From positions 159,732,490 through 159,796,489 of the forward strand of contig NC_133666.1 in NCBI RefSeq assembly GCF_037893015.1: 64,000 bases of DNA, read 5' to 3'. Position 1 is the stretch's first letter, and each line of letters opens with the position of its first letter. The DNA is from Macrotis lagotis (Eukaryota > Chordata > Mammalia > Peramelemorphia > Peramelidae). The position numbers were made by a program, and so were the translations under genes. Below the pieces are notes generated by a model, which worked only from the letters and a program-made list of their open reading frames with translations, did no database searches and was not told where the DNA came from. Below are positions 1 to 11,310 of the stretch, piece after piece.

Positions 1-125
1 CAATGAGAATGAAGGCTTGCTCATCCCCCTTCCACTCCATTACAAAATTTTTTCTTGACTCTTTTACATGAAATATCTTATTCCATTCTCCCTCTCCATT
101 CCCTTTATCCCGGGACATTCCTTTT
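1..125 (-). mobile_element. L1/HAL1 non-coding fragment (antisense)
   Basis: The reverse complement reads as a G/A-rich stretch with 'ggaataagatatttcatg' followed by 'ttcattctcat'. It resembles the 3' non-coding part of the HAL1-like element at 25.49-25.61 kb, which has the same blocks in the same order. The fragment is cut by the window edge, so its real extent is unknown. The family assignment is inference from this internal match. Confidence 0.5.
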
Positions 126-467
126 TCTTTCAATAATTCCTTCTTAATAATATATTGATATATTATATTTAATAATATACCATCATACTGAGGTCTCAGC
201 TGTGCTTTGTCTATTTATTAATCTTCCTTCTAAGTGCTCTAATGAATGAATTCACAAGTTATGACTATCATCTTCCTATGCATGAATATAAGCAGTTCAA
301 CATCATGAAATACCTCATAGTATGCCCTTTTTGTCCACCCTCTCTATGCTTTGTCTCAGTCCTGTAGTTGGAGTTCAAACATTCTGTTTAGTTCTGATCA
401 TTTCAACAGGAAAATTTAAAATTGCACTATTTCATTAAATGCTCGTATTTTCCCTTAAAGAATATAT
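126..467. other. Unassigned AT-rich sequence
   Basis: I see no gene, RNA gene or confidently named repeat here. A short run of TATTA-type sequence around 145-180 is low complexity. Confidence 0.5.
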
Positions 468-670
468 TCACAGAAAAAGAAATTGAAAAAACCATCTATA
501 AACACTCTAAGAAAAAAAGTCTCCAGGTCCAAATGGATTTACAAGTGAATTCTACCAAGTATTTAAGGAACAATTAATTCATATACTATGTAAACTGTAT
601 TTAAAAATAGGAGAAGTAGTTCTTTCAAACTCCTTTTTTGACAGTCAACATGGTATACAAAATGCTAACT
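468..670 (+). mobile_element. L1 ORF2 reverse-transcriptase fragment
   Basis: The plus strand encodes a degraded match to the start of the L1 reverse transcriptase domain. Readable pieces are 'EKEI', then '[20 protein letters not shown]', then a decayed 'NSFFDSQ' block. The same motif order occurs in the better L1 copies at 29.3 kb and 37.1 kb. Both ends are lost and the frame is broken. It is a short, old LINE relic with no function expected. Confidence 0.65.
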
Positions 671-674
671 ATTG

Positions 675-1382
675 TGGAATTACTAAATCCAAGAGATTTG
701 TCCAGACTACATATAAATGTAATAAAACTATTGTTTTTGAAAAACAAGAAGAAATAGGAACATGTCTGAGAAACATAGGATGTCTTTTATGAAGTAACAG
801 GATGAATAAATCATATACAAAGGAATTATGTCACACAAAAATTTGTATGAATATAAACATAAATGTATTTGATTTTTGTTCTTTGACTGATACTTAATTA
901 GTAAAAAGAATTTCTGGTAAGAAAACCCTCTTTTTCAAGTATATTGACAGTTTCTCTAATGTATACACTTAGAAATATACTGCTAGAGATTTGTGCTAAG
1001 AAATTAGAAGTACCTTCATGGGTACAAAGAATCAAGACTTTACATTCTTAAGGAATGCACTTTATCCACCATGGTGTATGCTCTCTCTCTCTTATAAATT
1101 CCTGAAAAACCAACAAAACTGAGTTAGAAGGCAATAGGCACAAAATTTTTAAAAATAAAACTATAAGTTTTGTTTTAAGAAAAATGATATATGATATGGG
1201 CTATTAGTTGCAATTATCCTGTAGGATTATTTTACAAAATGATTTTAAGGGAAAATATTTTGAAGTAATACACTGAAGGTGAGGAGTAGGGCCTCATTTG
1301 GTAATATATTGAATAGTGTCTATTATATTAAAATATAGTTTCATTTTTATTTAAATGGAAAGAACTTAAAAAACTTAAATGA
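675..1382. other. Unassigned AT-rich sequence
   Basis: No gene or recognisable repeat is visible. There are no long open frames and base use is uniform AT-rich. Confidence 0.5.
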
Positions 1383-1595
1383 ATCACAGAATGTCAGGTA
1401 TTAGAAGGACTTTAAAGATAATCTATAACTGAGCAAGATTTCCCAATGAATTATGTCAAATGAATTATGTCAAATGACCATTCAATCATTTTTGCAAAAC
1501 CTCTAGTATTAGGGAATCCATCACTTATCAAAGTATTGAATTCCATTTTTAGTTACCTCTAATTGTTAAGAAACATATGAATATCAAGTTGAATT
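1383..1595 (+). repeat. Possible ancient CR1/L3-like fragment
   Basis: The stretch begins with 'cacagaatgtcaggtat' and 'agaaggactttaaagataat' and later has 'ctctaattgttaagaaa'. That order of motifs occurs in old CR1/L3-type interspersed repeats as I remember them. It also contains a perfect 14-bp tandem pair (1447-1460 and 1461-1474, unit 'tgaattatgtcaaa'). The assignment is tentative. Confidence 0.35.
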
Positions 1596-2095
1596 TTTGG
1601 CTTGCATATTTCCAGAAAAGTGGAAATTTTCTTTAAAAAATAATATTCAAAACAATTCAAATTAATTATTATTGAGAACCTAATAGTATGCATCAGAATT
1701 TCTGTGCTAAATGAAGGTAAATAATTTGGTTCCTTCTGTCAAGTAGCATATAATCAAATCAGTAAAAAACAATTTTTCTTCAATTTAAAGCATTATAATA
1801 GAGAATATATTTTCCTTGATTTATAGGAGTGAAAGAAAACTTCTATAGAATTCCTAGGACTTTTTAATTCAATCAGTGTTTGTTATCTCTATATGAAGGG
1901 AGAGTATTCTTTTTTTCTTTTCTCTTTCCTTTTGAACACTCTAATACAAGTTGTTCCTAAACAAATTATTTTTCTTTGATTTATTTTTAAAAAGATTTTA
2001 TTTAAGATGTGAAACACTAAATTTTTTATATTGAAATTAATTTTATATTTCTGCAGCCTGAGTATAGAAGAAATTTTTAGAAATATAGTGATTCA
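1596..2095. other. Unassigned AT-rich sequence
   Basis: I see nothing that supports a gene or a named repeat in this stretch. Confidence 0.5.
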
Positions 2096-2255
2096 GGGGC
2101 AGCTAGGTGGAGCAGTGGATAGAGCACTAACCCTGGAGTCAGTTTAGTTGTCAGTCAGAATACAAATCCAACCTCAGACACTTAATAATTACCTAGTTGT
2201 GTGGCCTTGGGCAAGCCACTTAGCCCCATTGACTTGCAAAAACTAAAAAGATAGA
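2096..2255 (+). mobile_element. WSINE1-type CORE-SINE
   Basis: The copy starts with 'ggggcagctaggtggagcag' and carries the tRNA-like internal pol III A-box region ('agcagtggatagagca'). It then has the CORE part ('cctcagacacttaataatta', 'tgtggccttgggcaagccac') and ends in 'gacttgcaaaaac' plus a short A-rich tail. An insertion of about 10 bases after 'gagtcag' is private to this copy. No clean TSD is visible. Confidence 0.85.
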
Positions 2256-2260
2256 TAGAA

Positions 2261-3231
2261 ATTCAAATTTGAGTTGTATTATAGTGAAATTACATAAATG
2301 GGAAACGAACTCCTCTTTTTTTCAATTTCCTAGCAAATTTCTCTAGTGATTACTAAAAGCTGGAAATGACCAAACACAATCAAGATGACACTGAAAACTG
2401 GAATTTTTCTCAGGTTTGTGGAAAAACAGATGTTCTTTTCTTTCTTTGCCGAGATCTGAATATTTTGAACATTGTGTTTAATTGCTAATTTAGACAATGC
2501 TAAACCATGATTCCTTATATATGTGATTCGCATTTCTCAGTGGATATTGATCTTTTCTTGAATTATAACCAGTACAGTAAATGAAATAAGATTCCTTAAT
2601 ACAATAGGTCATATACTGGGGCTGAATAACTCACTAATTAGGACATTGTAATAATGCTTCGATGTGGAATTTATCAAGTAATATATGAGACAACTATTTG
2701 TGTTTACATCTTAACACTGTAGAACACTGACATATTTTCCCAATCATTCAGCACTATCCAATAGATGAATAAATATTTGTGAAATGCTTGAATGACTAAT
2801 GGAATGAATTGATGAATGGTGTGGGCAAATATTTTCTATCCCAGGAATAGAAAGAATGCATGTAACCTCAATTAAACTTCTCATAAATTCATTATTCATA
2901 AAAGTGACTGTAAAGATTCTGATGGATCACTGAGATTCATGAACAATTTTTGTAAACACAAATCAAAATGCATATATCTGTGAGAGTAAGTCAGAAGTGA
3001 CATCGTCAGGTTTTTTATTATCACAGAATCAATAGTCAGTCAATAAGCATTTACTTAATGTCAGTAGTTATTTCACTCTTGGGCTTGAATCCTTATACTT
3101 GGTTATTACGGTATTTTTTATTGTTGCTGTTGAATAAAATATGTATTTGAGTACCACCAAAAGGCATAATTATGATAGGTTTGTGTACATTTTATAACAT
3201 GTTTGCAGATGTGAGGGGGCAGGTGTATTAA
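2261..3231. other. Unassigned AT-rich sequence
   Basis: No gene is supported. The largest open frame here (about 67 codons, minus strand) has no recognisable domain. Around 3020-3060 'cagtcaataagcatttactt' faintly recalls the tails of L2/MIR-like repeats, but it is too short to call. Confidence 0.5.
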
Positions 3232-3400
3232 GTTTTTTAAATTTTTTATTTTCATCATTTTTTATCCATATGCACAAGTATATTTTTAAGGTACAAAATT
3301 TCCTTCCACCTTCCCCTCAGCAGTGAACAGTTAATTTAGCAATGTACATATATATTTTTGCTAAACATGTTTACAGATAGGTCATTTTTGGTGGGGGGGG
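3232..3400 (-). mobile_element. Probable ancient L1 3'-UTR fragment
   Basis: The stretch has a T-rich left end, then a C/T-rich block ('tccttccaccttcccctcag'), then 'gcaatgtacatatatat' and 'ctaaacatgtttacag'. That arrangement looks like the 3' untranslated end of an old marsupial L1 in antisense. It is recognised by layout only. A poly-G run at 3391-3399 follows. Confidence 0.4.
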
Positions 3401-4326
3401 TCTTAGATTTATGTTTAAAATTAACTAATCTAACAAGCTTCCAAAGCTATCCAGATTTTTCCCACTCTACCTTGCAAAATTAATCTAAATTTACCTTTAT
3501 TTGTTCTAAGAAGCACCTGTCTGAATGAAAGCTTATTCTCTTTAGTGATATATAATTTATTGATTTGCATGATATTTCACAAGAATAAAATATTTTTGAG
3601 GATTACAGATTGCATTATACTCACAACTTATGTCATTTCATTCAGAAATTAAACATAACCAGTTGCTTCTGAGATGATATTACGTGACTACTAAAATAGC
3701 ACCAACAATGCTAAACCTAAGTTTAGATCGGAAAAAAATATATGGGGATATTTAGATAGCTACAAAATAGGTGTCCACAAAAATGAGAAGCGGTTATGAA
3801 TAACTTCAGTATCAGACTCTAGGATGTCCAACTATATTGGGTATTAGACATACAAGTGAGTGGGTTTTTACAAGTCAGGTCTTTAATCCTGGCCATTAAA
3901 ACGTAATGCCTTGTGAATTTGAGGAAGAATCGAGAGGCATGGTGGCTAAAAATCAAAGAAAATCTAACTAGGCTGGTGTTTATGCTTCACTTTCTTCTTT
4001 CCACCTCCATTCTGTAAATATAGTGTGATAACTGACATATCAATGATATTGGCAGTTATTACTATTATGCTTACTATTAATATGCATAGGATACTTCATT
4101 CTTTGGAGAGTGATGCATCTCACCACTTGGGCAAGCTAACTTTTTTCTTTTACTTTTTTAATTGTTTTTCAATCCAAAACTTAAATGATTTTCTAGCATC
4201 TAAAAACACAGTGCTCTACTAGCAGCAGACAAGATTCCCTATATCTCAGTTATTTGAAACATAAGCAGCATCCATGATCCAAATTTGAGACTTTTGCCCT
4301 GAAACATATCTTTGAGAAGTAGTAAA
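3401..4326. other. Unassigned AT-rich sequence
   Basis: No gene, RNA gene or recognisable repeat is visible. Short open frames here have no domain signature. Confidence 0.5.
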
Positions 4327-4447
4327 CCTTAAGTGACTTGCCCAAGGTCACACAACTAGCTAATTATTAAGTGTATAAGGTTTGACTTGAACTCAGGTCA
4401 TGCTGAAACCAGGGTGATGCTCTATCTATTGCATCACCTAACTGCCC
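4327..4447 (-). mobile_element. Diverged tRNA-derived SINE (antisense)
   Basis: Antisense SINE landmarks are clear: 'agtgacttgcccaaggtcac', 'ctaattattaagtgt', 'ttgaactcaggtcatgct' and 'gatgctctatctattgcatc'. The order matches antisense WSINE1-type copies such as the one at 39.8 kb, with more substitutions. The A-tail side has eroded, so a related MIR/CORE-SINE subfamily cannot be excluded. Confidence 0.65.
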
Positions 4448-5949
4448 TATTGAACAGTTCTTTACCTAATTCCTACTGAGATTAACCTTCTGCACTTTGT
4501 ATTTTTGTCTCTAGGTCTTTCCCTTTTTCTCTGGATTTCACCTGACATTCTTAAAGTTCCTAAGAATATTACATAAATATGTTATTTTCACCTTCACTGC
4601 TCTTCTAATGAGGGTATTATATCTATAATATATAAGGAGCTATCACAAGAAAAATCGATTCTTTAATGTAAGTGATATTGAAAGAACTACATGAACCATT
4701 GCTCATTATTATTTGGAGAATTAAAAATAAGACAATATTAATTAAGGAATAATCCTAACTTATCAGGATTCTTCAAATACTGAAGTAGTTGACATTTTTA
4801 AGTGTAAAATAAATGTGGAAGTAGTTTTAGTTCTGAATCCAGCATAATCTTTTATATTTCTTGGTGAGATTTAGTGCTACATGCTAGAGTAGTTTTGATG
4901 AATGATGTTATTGCATGAAGAGACTCAAACCTTAAAGTTGCTACCCTCCAGATCATAGAATTTTTGTTTTTGTTCAGGAATGTCAGAATTTTATGACTCT
5001 TTATTACATCTTATTGAGTTTTCTTGGCAAAAATTTTATATAAATATGTAATTGAACCAGGATGCTTCTATGTTAGTTTTTTCCCAATTGCAAAAAAGAA
5101 TACTGTTTTTGTTCAAGAGCTTATTTTTATGGGTTAAAGGTGCTAATAAAAAGCTAACCTGGCAACTGAATGCAAATCTAACTCAATTATTAGTGGCACT
5201 CTCATTTATTTTAGCACAGAAGAATGAATATGAAGTTACATGCAAGTATTCAAATATATTATTAATATTCCATATTAATATAGCTCAATCAGTCAGCAAG
5301 CATTTTTGAGAGTCTAAATTGAATTTGGTGACCTTATGATCTCCCACAGGTTCAATTATTAATTTTATGCAGATTATTACAAATTTATATCCATCCCTTT
5401 TATCTCTTCTGAGTTCCATTCCAGCATCTGTCCATTATACATTTAAAATTGAATGTTCTTTAGACAATTTGAATTCAACTTTTAAAGGAAGAATTCAATG
5501 TCTTTCACAAGAAGTAACTGTTCTTATAAATTATCCTGTTATTATCAAGGTAATCATCATGTTTATAGTTACCCCAATTCACAATTATGTTGCTATCCTC
5601 TTCTGTCCAATCCCCTTCAATTTTCCTAAATACTAATTAGTTGTCAAATCTTTCCATATCTCTCACATGTATCAACTTTCTTCCATCATTTACATGATGA
5701 CCACCCTATTTCAAGAATTACTTAAATTCTTTCCTAATTATTTCCCTGATTCAACTCTTTCTCTTTATTTCATTTCCTCTGAAATTCCATTTTTACTTTG
5801 CATCCCTAAAAAGTAGATATAATCATGTTAATTTGTTGTAACTACTCCCAACCACACTCAATGATTTTTTTTGATTATTATTATCTCTAGGTTAAATATC
5901 AGTTATTTATTGAGTATATAAAGGTCCTTTGCAAGTAAATATCTCTCTA
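4448..5949. other. Unassigned AT-rich sequence
   Basis: Two open frames (5052-5309 and 5367-5636, plus strand, 85 and 89 codons) have no recognisable domain and ordinary AT-rich composition, so I do not call genes. 5370-5700 has the feel of an old interspersed repeat ('cttctgagttccattccagc'), but I cannot name it. Confidence 0.45.
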
Positions 5950-6240
5950 TTTTTTATTCTTTTTTAATTATATAAATATTTTGTTTGCCAATTACATACA
6001 ATGGTAATTTCTTCCAAAAAATTTTGGCAAGATTTTGAATTTTACAATTTTCCCCTTCCTTAGTCCACCCCTCCACACAACAGAAGGCAATTTGATTTAG
6101 TCTTTACATTTGTTTCTATGATATGCATAGATAAACTTAAATGTGTTGAGAGACAAAACAGCTCCATAAGGGATAGGGAAAACAATAGTGACAGTAAAAT
6201 TATGTAATACATAAGATGACTTTTTAAAAAATAGAAGATA

Positions 6241-6380
6241 TGGGGCCGCTAAGTGGCATAGTGGATAAAGCACAGGCCCTGAAGTCAGGAGTACCTGGGT
6301 TCAAATCTGATCTCAGACACTTAATAATTACCTAGCTGTGTGGCCTTGGGCAAGCCACTTAACCCCGTTTGCCTTACAAA
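6241..6380 (+). mobile_element. WSINE1-type SINE nested in L1
   Basis: This is a complete plus-strand copy from 'tggggccgctaagtggcata' to 'gccttacaaa', with A-box-like 'agtggcatagtggata' and B-box-like 'gggttcaaatc'. It is flanked by a perfect 15-bp TSD, 'aaaaaatagaagata', at 6226-6240 and 6381-6395. L1 sequence resumes on both sides, so the SINE inserted after the L1. Confidence 0.93.
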
Positions 6381-7183
6381 AAAAAATAGAAGATAATAGT
6401 TTTTTGTCTTTGTTTAAACTCCCCAGTTCCTTCTTTCCTGGATACAGATGGCATTTTCCATCACAGATTCCTTAAAAGTGCTCCTGATTATTGTACATAT
6501 GGAGTGAGCAAATCCATCAAGGTGGATCATCACCCCATATTGATGTTAAGGTTTACAATGTTCTTCTGATTCTGCTTATCTCACTCAGCATCAATTCATG
6601 AAGGTCTTTCCAGGCTTCTCTCAATTTTCAACCCTCATGATTTCTTATAGAAGAGTAGTGTTCCATCATATACGTATACCAAAATTTATTCAGCCATTTT
6701 CCTTTCCATTCCATTATTCAGCCATTGATGAACATCCCCTCAATTTCTAATTCTTTGCTGTTACAAATGGAGCTGCTATGAATATTTTAGTTCATGTGAG
6801 GTTTTTATTCTTTTTCATGATCTCTTCAGGATATAGACCCAGTAGTGGTATTGTTGGATCAAAGGGTATGCACATTTTTATTTCCCTTTGGTCATCATTC
6901 TATATTGCTCTCCAGAAAGGTTGGATCAGTTCACAGCTCCACCAACAATGAAATAATGAACTGGATTACGCATATCCCCTCCTGCCAACTTTTGTGGTCA
7001 TAGTGGCCAATCTCAGAGGTATAAGGTGATACTTCAGCAATATTTTAATTTACATTTATCTTCTCAATAATGATTTAGAGCAATTTTTCTTAAGACTAGA
7101 GATAGCTTTATTTACTCATCTGAGATTTGCCTTTGCATATTCTTTGATCATTTGTCAACTGGGAAATGATTTGCTTTTTTTTA

Positions 7184-7192
7184 ATACATATA

Positions 7193-7232
<40 letters not shown>

Positions 7233-7233
7233 T
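7184..7233. repeat. (TA)n/(TACA)n microsatellite inside L1
   Basis: About 50 bp of alternating TA and TACA units interrupt the ORF2 region of the 5.95-9.2 kb L1. Undisturbed L1 copies have a short T/A-rich spot at this point, so the repeat expanded after insertion. Confidence 0.9.
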
Positions 7234-9245
7234 TACTCAATTCTCTCTATATATTTTAGAAACTATTTCTTCGTCAGAAAACTAGCTGTAAAAATTGTTC
7301 CCAATTTACTACAATTATGTTGATTTTGATTGCAGCAGTTTTGCTTGTGCAAAAAAGCTTTTTAATTTAATGAAATCAAAATTATCCAGGTTGTTGTTCT
7401 CTATCTCTTCTTTGGTGATATACTGATCCTTTTTCCATACTCTGACAATTAAACTATTCCTTGTTCTCCTTATCTGCTTAGAATATTATCTTTTAATTCT
7501 AAATCCTGCACCCATTTTGACTTTACCTTGGTATAGGGTATGAGCTGTTGGTCTAATCCAGAATGAGTTCTTATCCTAGAGGATGGAAACTTTGGGTTTA
7601 TCAAACAATAGATTATTATCATTGTTTCCTGCTGTTTCTTTTCAAGCTAATCTATTTCATTGATCCACCACTGTATTTCTTAGTACCAGACAGTTTTGAT
7701 GATTAATGCTTTATAATATAATTTTAGACCTGGTAAGGTTTAGTCATCTTCTTTTGCATTTTTCATTAAATCCCTTGATATACTTGAATTTGTGTTTCTC
7801 CATGTGAATTTAATTATTGTTTCTATCTCAATAAAATAATTTTTTTGAAGTTGGATTGATATGCACTAAATAAGTAGTTAAATTCAGGTATTGTCATTTT
7901 TTATATTAGCTCAGCCTATCTGTGAGCAGTTGATATTTGTCCAGTTATTAATATCTGATTTTATTTGTGTGAAGAGTGTTTTATTAGTTATTTTCATAGA
8001 ATTTCTGAGTCTGCCTTGGCAGATAGACTCCCAAGCATTTTATGTTGTCTGAAGTTATTTTAAATGGGTTTTATCTAAGTCTTGATGCTATATTTTGATG
8101 GTAATATTTATAAATGCTGAGAATTCCACATAATGGGTTTATTTTATATCCTGCAATTTTGCTAAAGTTGTTAAGTGTTTCCAGCAGGGATTCAGATAAA
8201 TTTTTAGGTTCTCTAGGTATACCATCATATCCTTTGCAAAGTCTGAGAGTTTTGTTTCTTCATTCTCAATTCCAATTCCTTCAATTTACTTTTCTTCTCT
8301 TATTTCTTCTAAGAAATCTTTCTGGAATGAAGGGAAATTCATATTGTCCTGTGATGCACCATCTTTCTTTAATTCAATATCCTTGTATTCAAGATAATAT
8401 TCAATGTACCTCACTTGCCTTTCTTCATTTTGGATCCTTTCCCTAGCATTTTTTGATGAGGGAAGTTGTGGTTCATAGACCATCTGTATTCAGATCCCTA
8501 GAGGCCTTGCTCACTGAGTTAAGGAAGTCCACAGGATCCATCAGTGGAATGGTCAGTAAGTAATGCCAGTAGCTTTTTCTGGAATATATGTGTTTTTGGT
8601 TAGTGGCCTACTCCCTAAGCCTGGGGCCGCATTTGGACTGTGCATGCACCATCTGGACTGTGCCCTCAGGATAGAAAGTTAATAAACTTAATCAGCAATC
8701 ATCTCTCCCACTTTGTCTTTGAGGCAAATTGAGAACAGCTAGTCTGTTTTCTGCCTTTGTTTTGGAGTAAGTCAGGCTCTCCCACAAGCATGTCAAGGCT
8801 GGGCTGAGAAGTGGAGTCAGCTGGAAACATGGGGATTCCTCTATTGAAAACACAGGAATTCACAGCCCAGGTCTTCCAAATCAACTGAGCTTACCAGATA
8901 GATATCTGTGCCACTGCTCTGGGGTTCTCCTGCACACCACAAACATGCAAATGATTCTGCCACTGTTCTCACGTCAGTCCCCCAGCCTCACTCTACTACC
9001 CCAACATTGAGTCTCTACCTCTGACCCTGGAAAATCTATTCTCCCCTGTGACAAACCTTGCTGTAGGATGTTCCTCTCTATTCTTCTCTGGGTTCTGTGA
9101 ATACAAAATTTGTTAAGAGGCTTGGTTCATGTTAGTTCTCAGACAAAACAAGGAGAGCTAAAAACAGTGCCTGATATTCTCTGCCATTTTGGCAGCTATT
9201 CTTTAGTTTTTTTAAAAATATAGTATATTCCTTTACTCATTATCA

Positions 9246-9462
9246 GAGACAACTAGATAGAACCTTGAGTCAGGAATACCTGAATTCAATTCTGGTCTCA
9301 GACACTTATTGGGTTATAATTTGGACAAGTTACTTAACTGGCTTGTCTAAAACCAATAGAGAAGTAAATAGCAAACTACACCAATATTCTTGCTAAGACA
9401 TCCTCAAAATAGAGGTGTACTTTGGTCCATAGGCTCATTACTTACTAAATGAACAACAACAA
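9246..9462 (+). mobile_element. Mar1-type SINE (MIR/CORE-like with RTE-like tail)
   Basis: Diverged but ordered landmarks are 'aactagatagaac', 'gagtcaggaatacctgaatt', 'ctcagacactta', 'gacaagttacttaact', then 'agcaaactacaccaatattc' and 'aaatgaacaacaacaac'. The 3' part is the tail typical of marsupial SINEs mobilised by RTE elements. The family name is from memory. Confidence 0.7.
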
Positions 9463-9598
9463 CCTAAAATCTGGTATAGTCACACAGTGATTATTGCTGC
9501 TTCAGAGGTAGATAGTTTTCCTAGGTAATTGTGCTTTTCCTCTTTTCCTGTTAAGGTTTATTGTATTTATTTTATCTGAATTGCATCTAACTGCATTA

Positions 9599-9666
9599 TA
9601 CATATATATATATATATATAGATATATATATAGATATAGATATAGATATATATATAGATATATATG

Positions 9667-9697
<31 letters not shown>

Positions 9698-9715
9698 GTA
9701 TGTGTGTGTGTGTCT
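9599..9715. repeat. (TA)n/(GATA)n/(TG)n microsatellite
   Basis: About 117 bp of compound TA, GATA and TG repeats end in 'tgtgtgtgtgtgtc'. It creates an artificial Tyr/Ile-rich open frame on the minus strand. Confidence 0.95.
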
Positions 9716-9727
9716 GATATATTCATT

Positions 9728-9838
9728 ACTAGAATGTAAGCTAGTTGGAGACAAGGCTTATATTGCTTTTCCTCTTCAGTATCAATAAATGTTAGCATAG
9801 TGTCTGTTAAACAGCAAGTACCCATGGTGTTTTGATTG
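9728..9838 (+). repeat. L2/MIR-like 3' end (degenerate)
   Basis: 'ctagaatgtaagctagttgg', then 'caataaatgttagcatagtg', then 'gttttgattgat' recall the 3' end shared by old L2/MIR-type repeats. Only the motif order supports this. Confidence 0.4.
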
Positions 9839-11069
9839 ATTTTATATGAATATGATTTATTATTACTACTATTGTAATTTGTATGAAACTACAATTTATT
9901 CTGTTCTACAAAACCAGATGATGGTACTGCCCAGAACTGACTTATAGTAGCATTCAAGAAAGGATGCAAGTTTTTATGTTGTTTTTAAGAAACAAATCAA
10001 TAGCCACTGTGAAATTTTCCATCTTGTAAGCAAAAGAACCATAGGTACAGCTTGACTGAAAATAATTTAGTGAATTAAAAACCAAAGTGGCTTGCTTTAA
10101 ATCATATTTTACATTTATTTCAAAGCAATTTCAGGAAAACCAAAGGCTTAGAAAGTACATGGATAGATTTGGGATGCCAAATATATTTCCAACACAGAAA
10201 ATTAGTTTTTGCTGTTTCTACATAATGTTTTTTTAAATTCCACTAAATTGTTAAGATGCTATAGATCATTTACTTATCCAGTACTCAAACTACTAGAAGT
10301 AACTCCAAGTATCCCGAGTAGTGCATGAAATAGAAGTGGAAAAGGCTTCTGAGAAGAAACTAGAAAATTTACTGTCACAAATACTCTCTTCTGAAACATT
10401 TGAAACATTAATAATCTCTTGCTAAAACTTCAGTAATATGTGTGTTTTTTATTATGAAGAAGTAAATTATAGCAACAAAGACATATTAGCCTTTTTCAAG
10501 GTCAGTTGAGCAAAAAAAAAATGGACTAAATATTTCTAATGATCCCCATGACTTCTCAAACCCCTCTAAAAACAGAAACCATATGACAAATATAATGAAA
10601 TAGTGCAGTATTGCAGATGATTTAAAACAACCATGATCTAAATTAGCATTGAAAAACTCAAACACATAAACTAATGCTCACTGATTCTGATCTCACTCAG
10701 TAACTTTTGCCAAATTCCTGTTCCTGGTGACAGAAGGTTGCCATAGCTGTGATAAGTAGCTAAGTGGCCCTGGTCCCTCAAAAGGAAAACACTTTGGGGG
10801 AGCAAAACTGTAGAAATAGCATTGCAAAGCTTTGAACTACTGGGATAGCAAAATCTCTAACTTGAGGCAGAAAATATGGTAGTATCTCCACTGCAAGGTG
10901 AGTGCCAGGCCAAAGGAAAAAGAAACAGAAGCATAAAACACCAGGATAAGATAATTTGTGTGTGTGTGTTTGTGTGTAATATACAGCACACCATCAAAAC
11001 TGAAGGAAGGAGAATATAATACCACTAAAGTCAATTCTATCTATACAAAAATCAGCTTTGGCAGAAACT
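9839..11069. other. Unassigned sequence with a short (TG)n
   Basis: No gene is visible. The only structure is an imperfect TG repeat at about 10959-10980. The open frame overlapping it on the minus strand is a by-product. Confidence 0.5.
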
Positions 11070-11310
11070 TGGTCAGTGTAGGTATAGGTGGCATGTACTG
11101 CCAAGAAAAAAGGTATATTCTTTTCTATCCCCATTAAGTTTTCTACAGAGGTCTATTATATCTGTGTTTTCTTAGCTTTCATTCACCTTCTTAACTTCCT
11201 TATTTATCTAGTTCTGAAAGAGGGAGATTGAGGTCTCCCATGATTAAAGTTTTGCTATGTCTTCTTGGAATTCACTCAGCTCTTCTCCTAGAAATTTGAA
11301 TGCTATACCA
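11070..11310 (-). mobile_element. 241-bp L1 ORF2 endonuclease fragment, near-identical to 28280-28520
   Basis: The reverse complement is a piece of L1 ORF2 covering the C-terminal part of the endonuclease domain. It aligns base for base, without gaps, to 28280-28520 of the plus-strand L1, with 4 mismatches over 241 positions (about 98% identity). Both copies share private decay, including a short deletion in 'gaactagataaataaggaag'. Outside the block the sequences have nothing in common: at 28 kb both flanks continue as L1, here neither does. No poly(A) or TSD borders this copy. Confidence 0.9.

Larger units (their letters stand above)
5950..9200 (-). mobile_element. L1 with large internal deletion (5'UTR + ORF1 start + ORF2 RT/C-term + 3'UTR)
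   Basis: Read on the minus strand, the element starts near 9200 with 'gccaaaatggcagagaatat', as marsupial L1 5' ends do. It continues through about 700 bp of 5' UTR into the ORF1 start at 8483, whose first residues are MVYEPQLPSS. After about 58 ORF1 codons the frame runs straight into ORF2 reverse transcriptase at 'EIREEK', next to the catalytic box, which reads FAKD instead of FADD. Most of ORF1, the endonuclease and the first half of RT are missing. The rest of ORF2 and the 3' UTR follow to a T-rich end near 5950. The frame has many stops. A SINE sits at 6241-6380 and a TA repeat at 7184-7233. A TSD is only tentative. Confidence 0.85.

Noticed and set aside
2096..2140. SINE 5' parts as tRNA genes
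   Set aside because: Box A/B-like sequences are present, but no copy folds as a full tRNA cloverleaf and each continues into the CORE-SINE body.
9502..9825. Tyr/Ile-rich 107-codon frame
   Set aside because: It is translation of the TA/GATA microsatellite.
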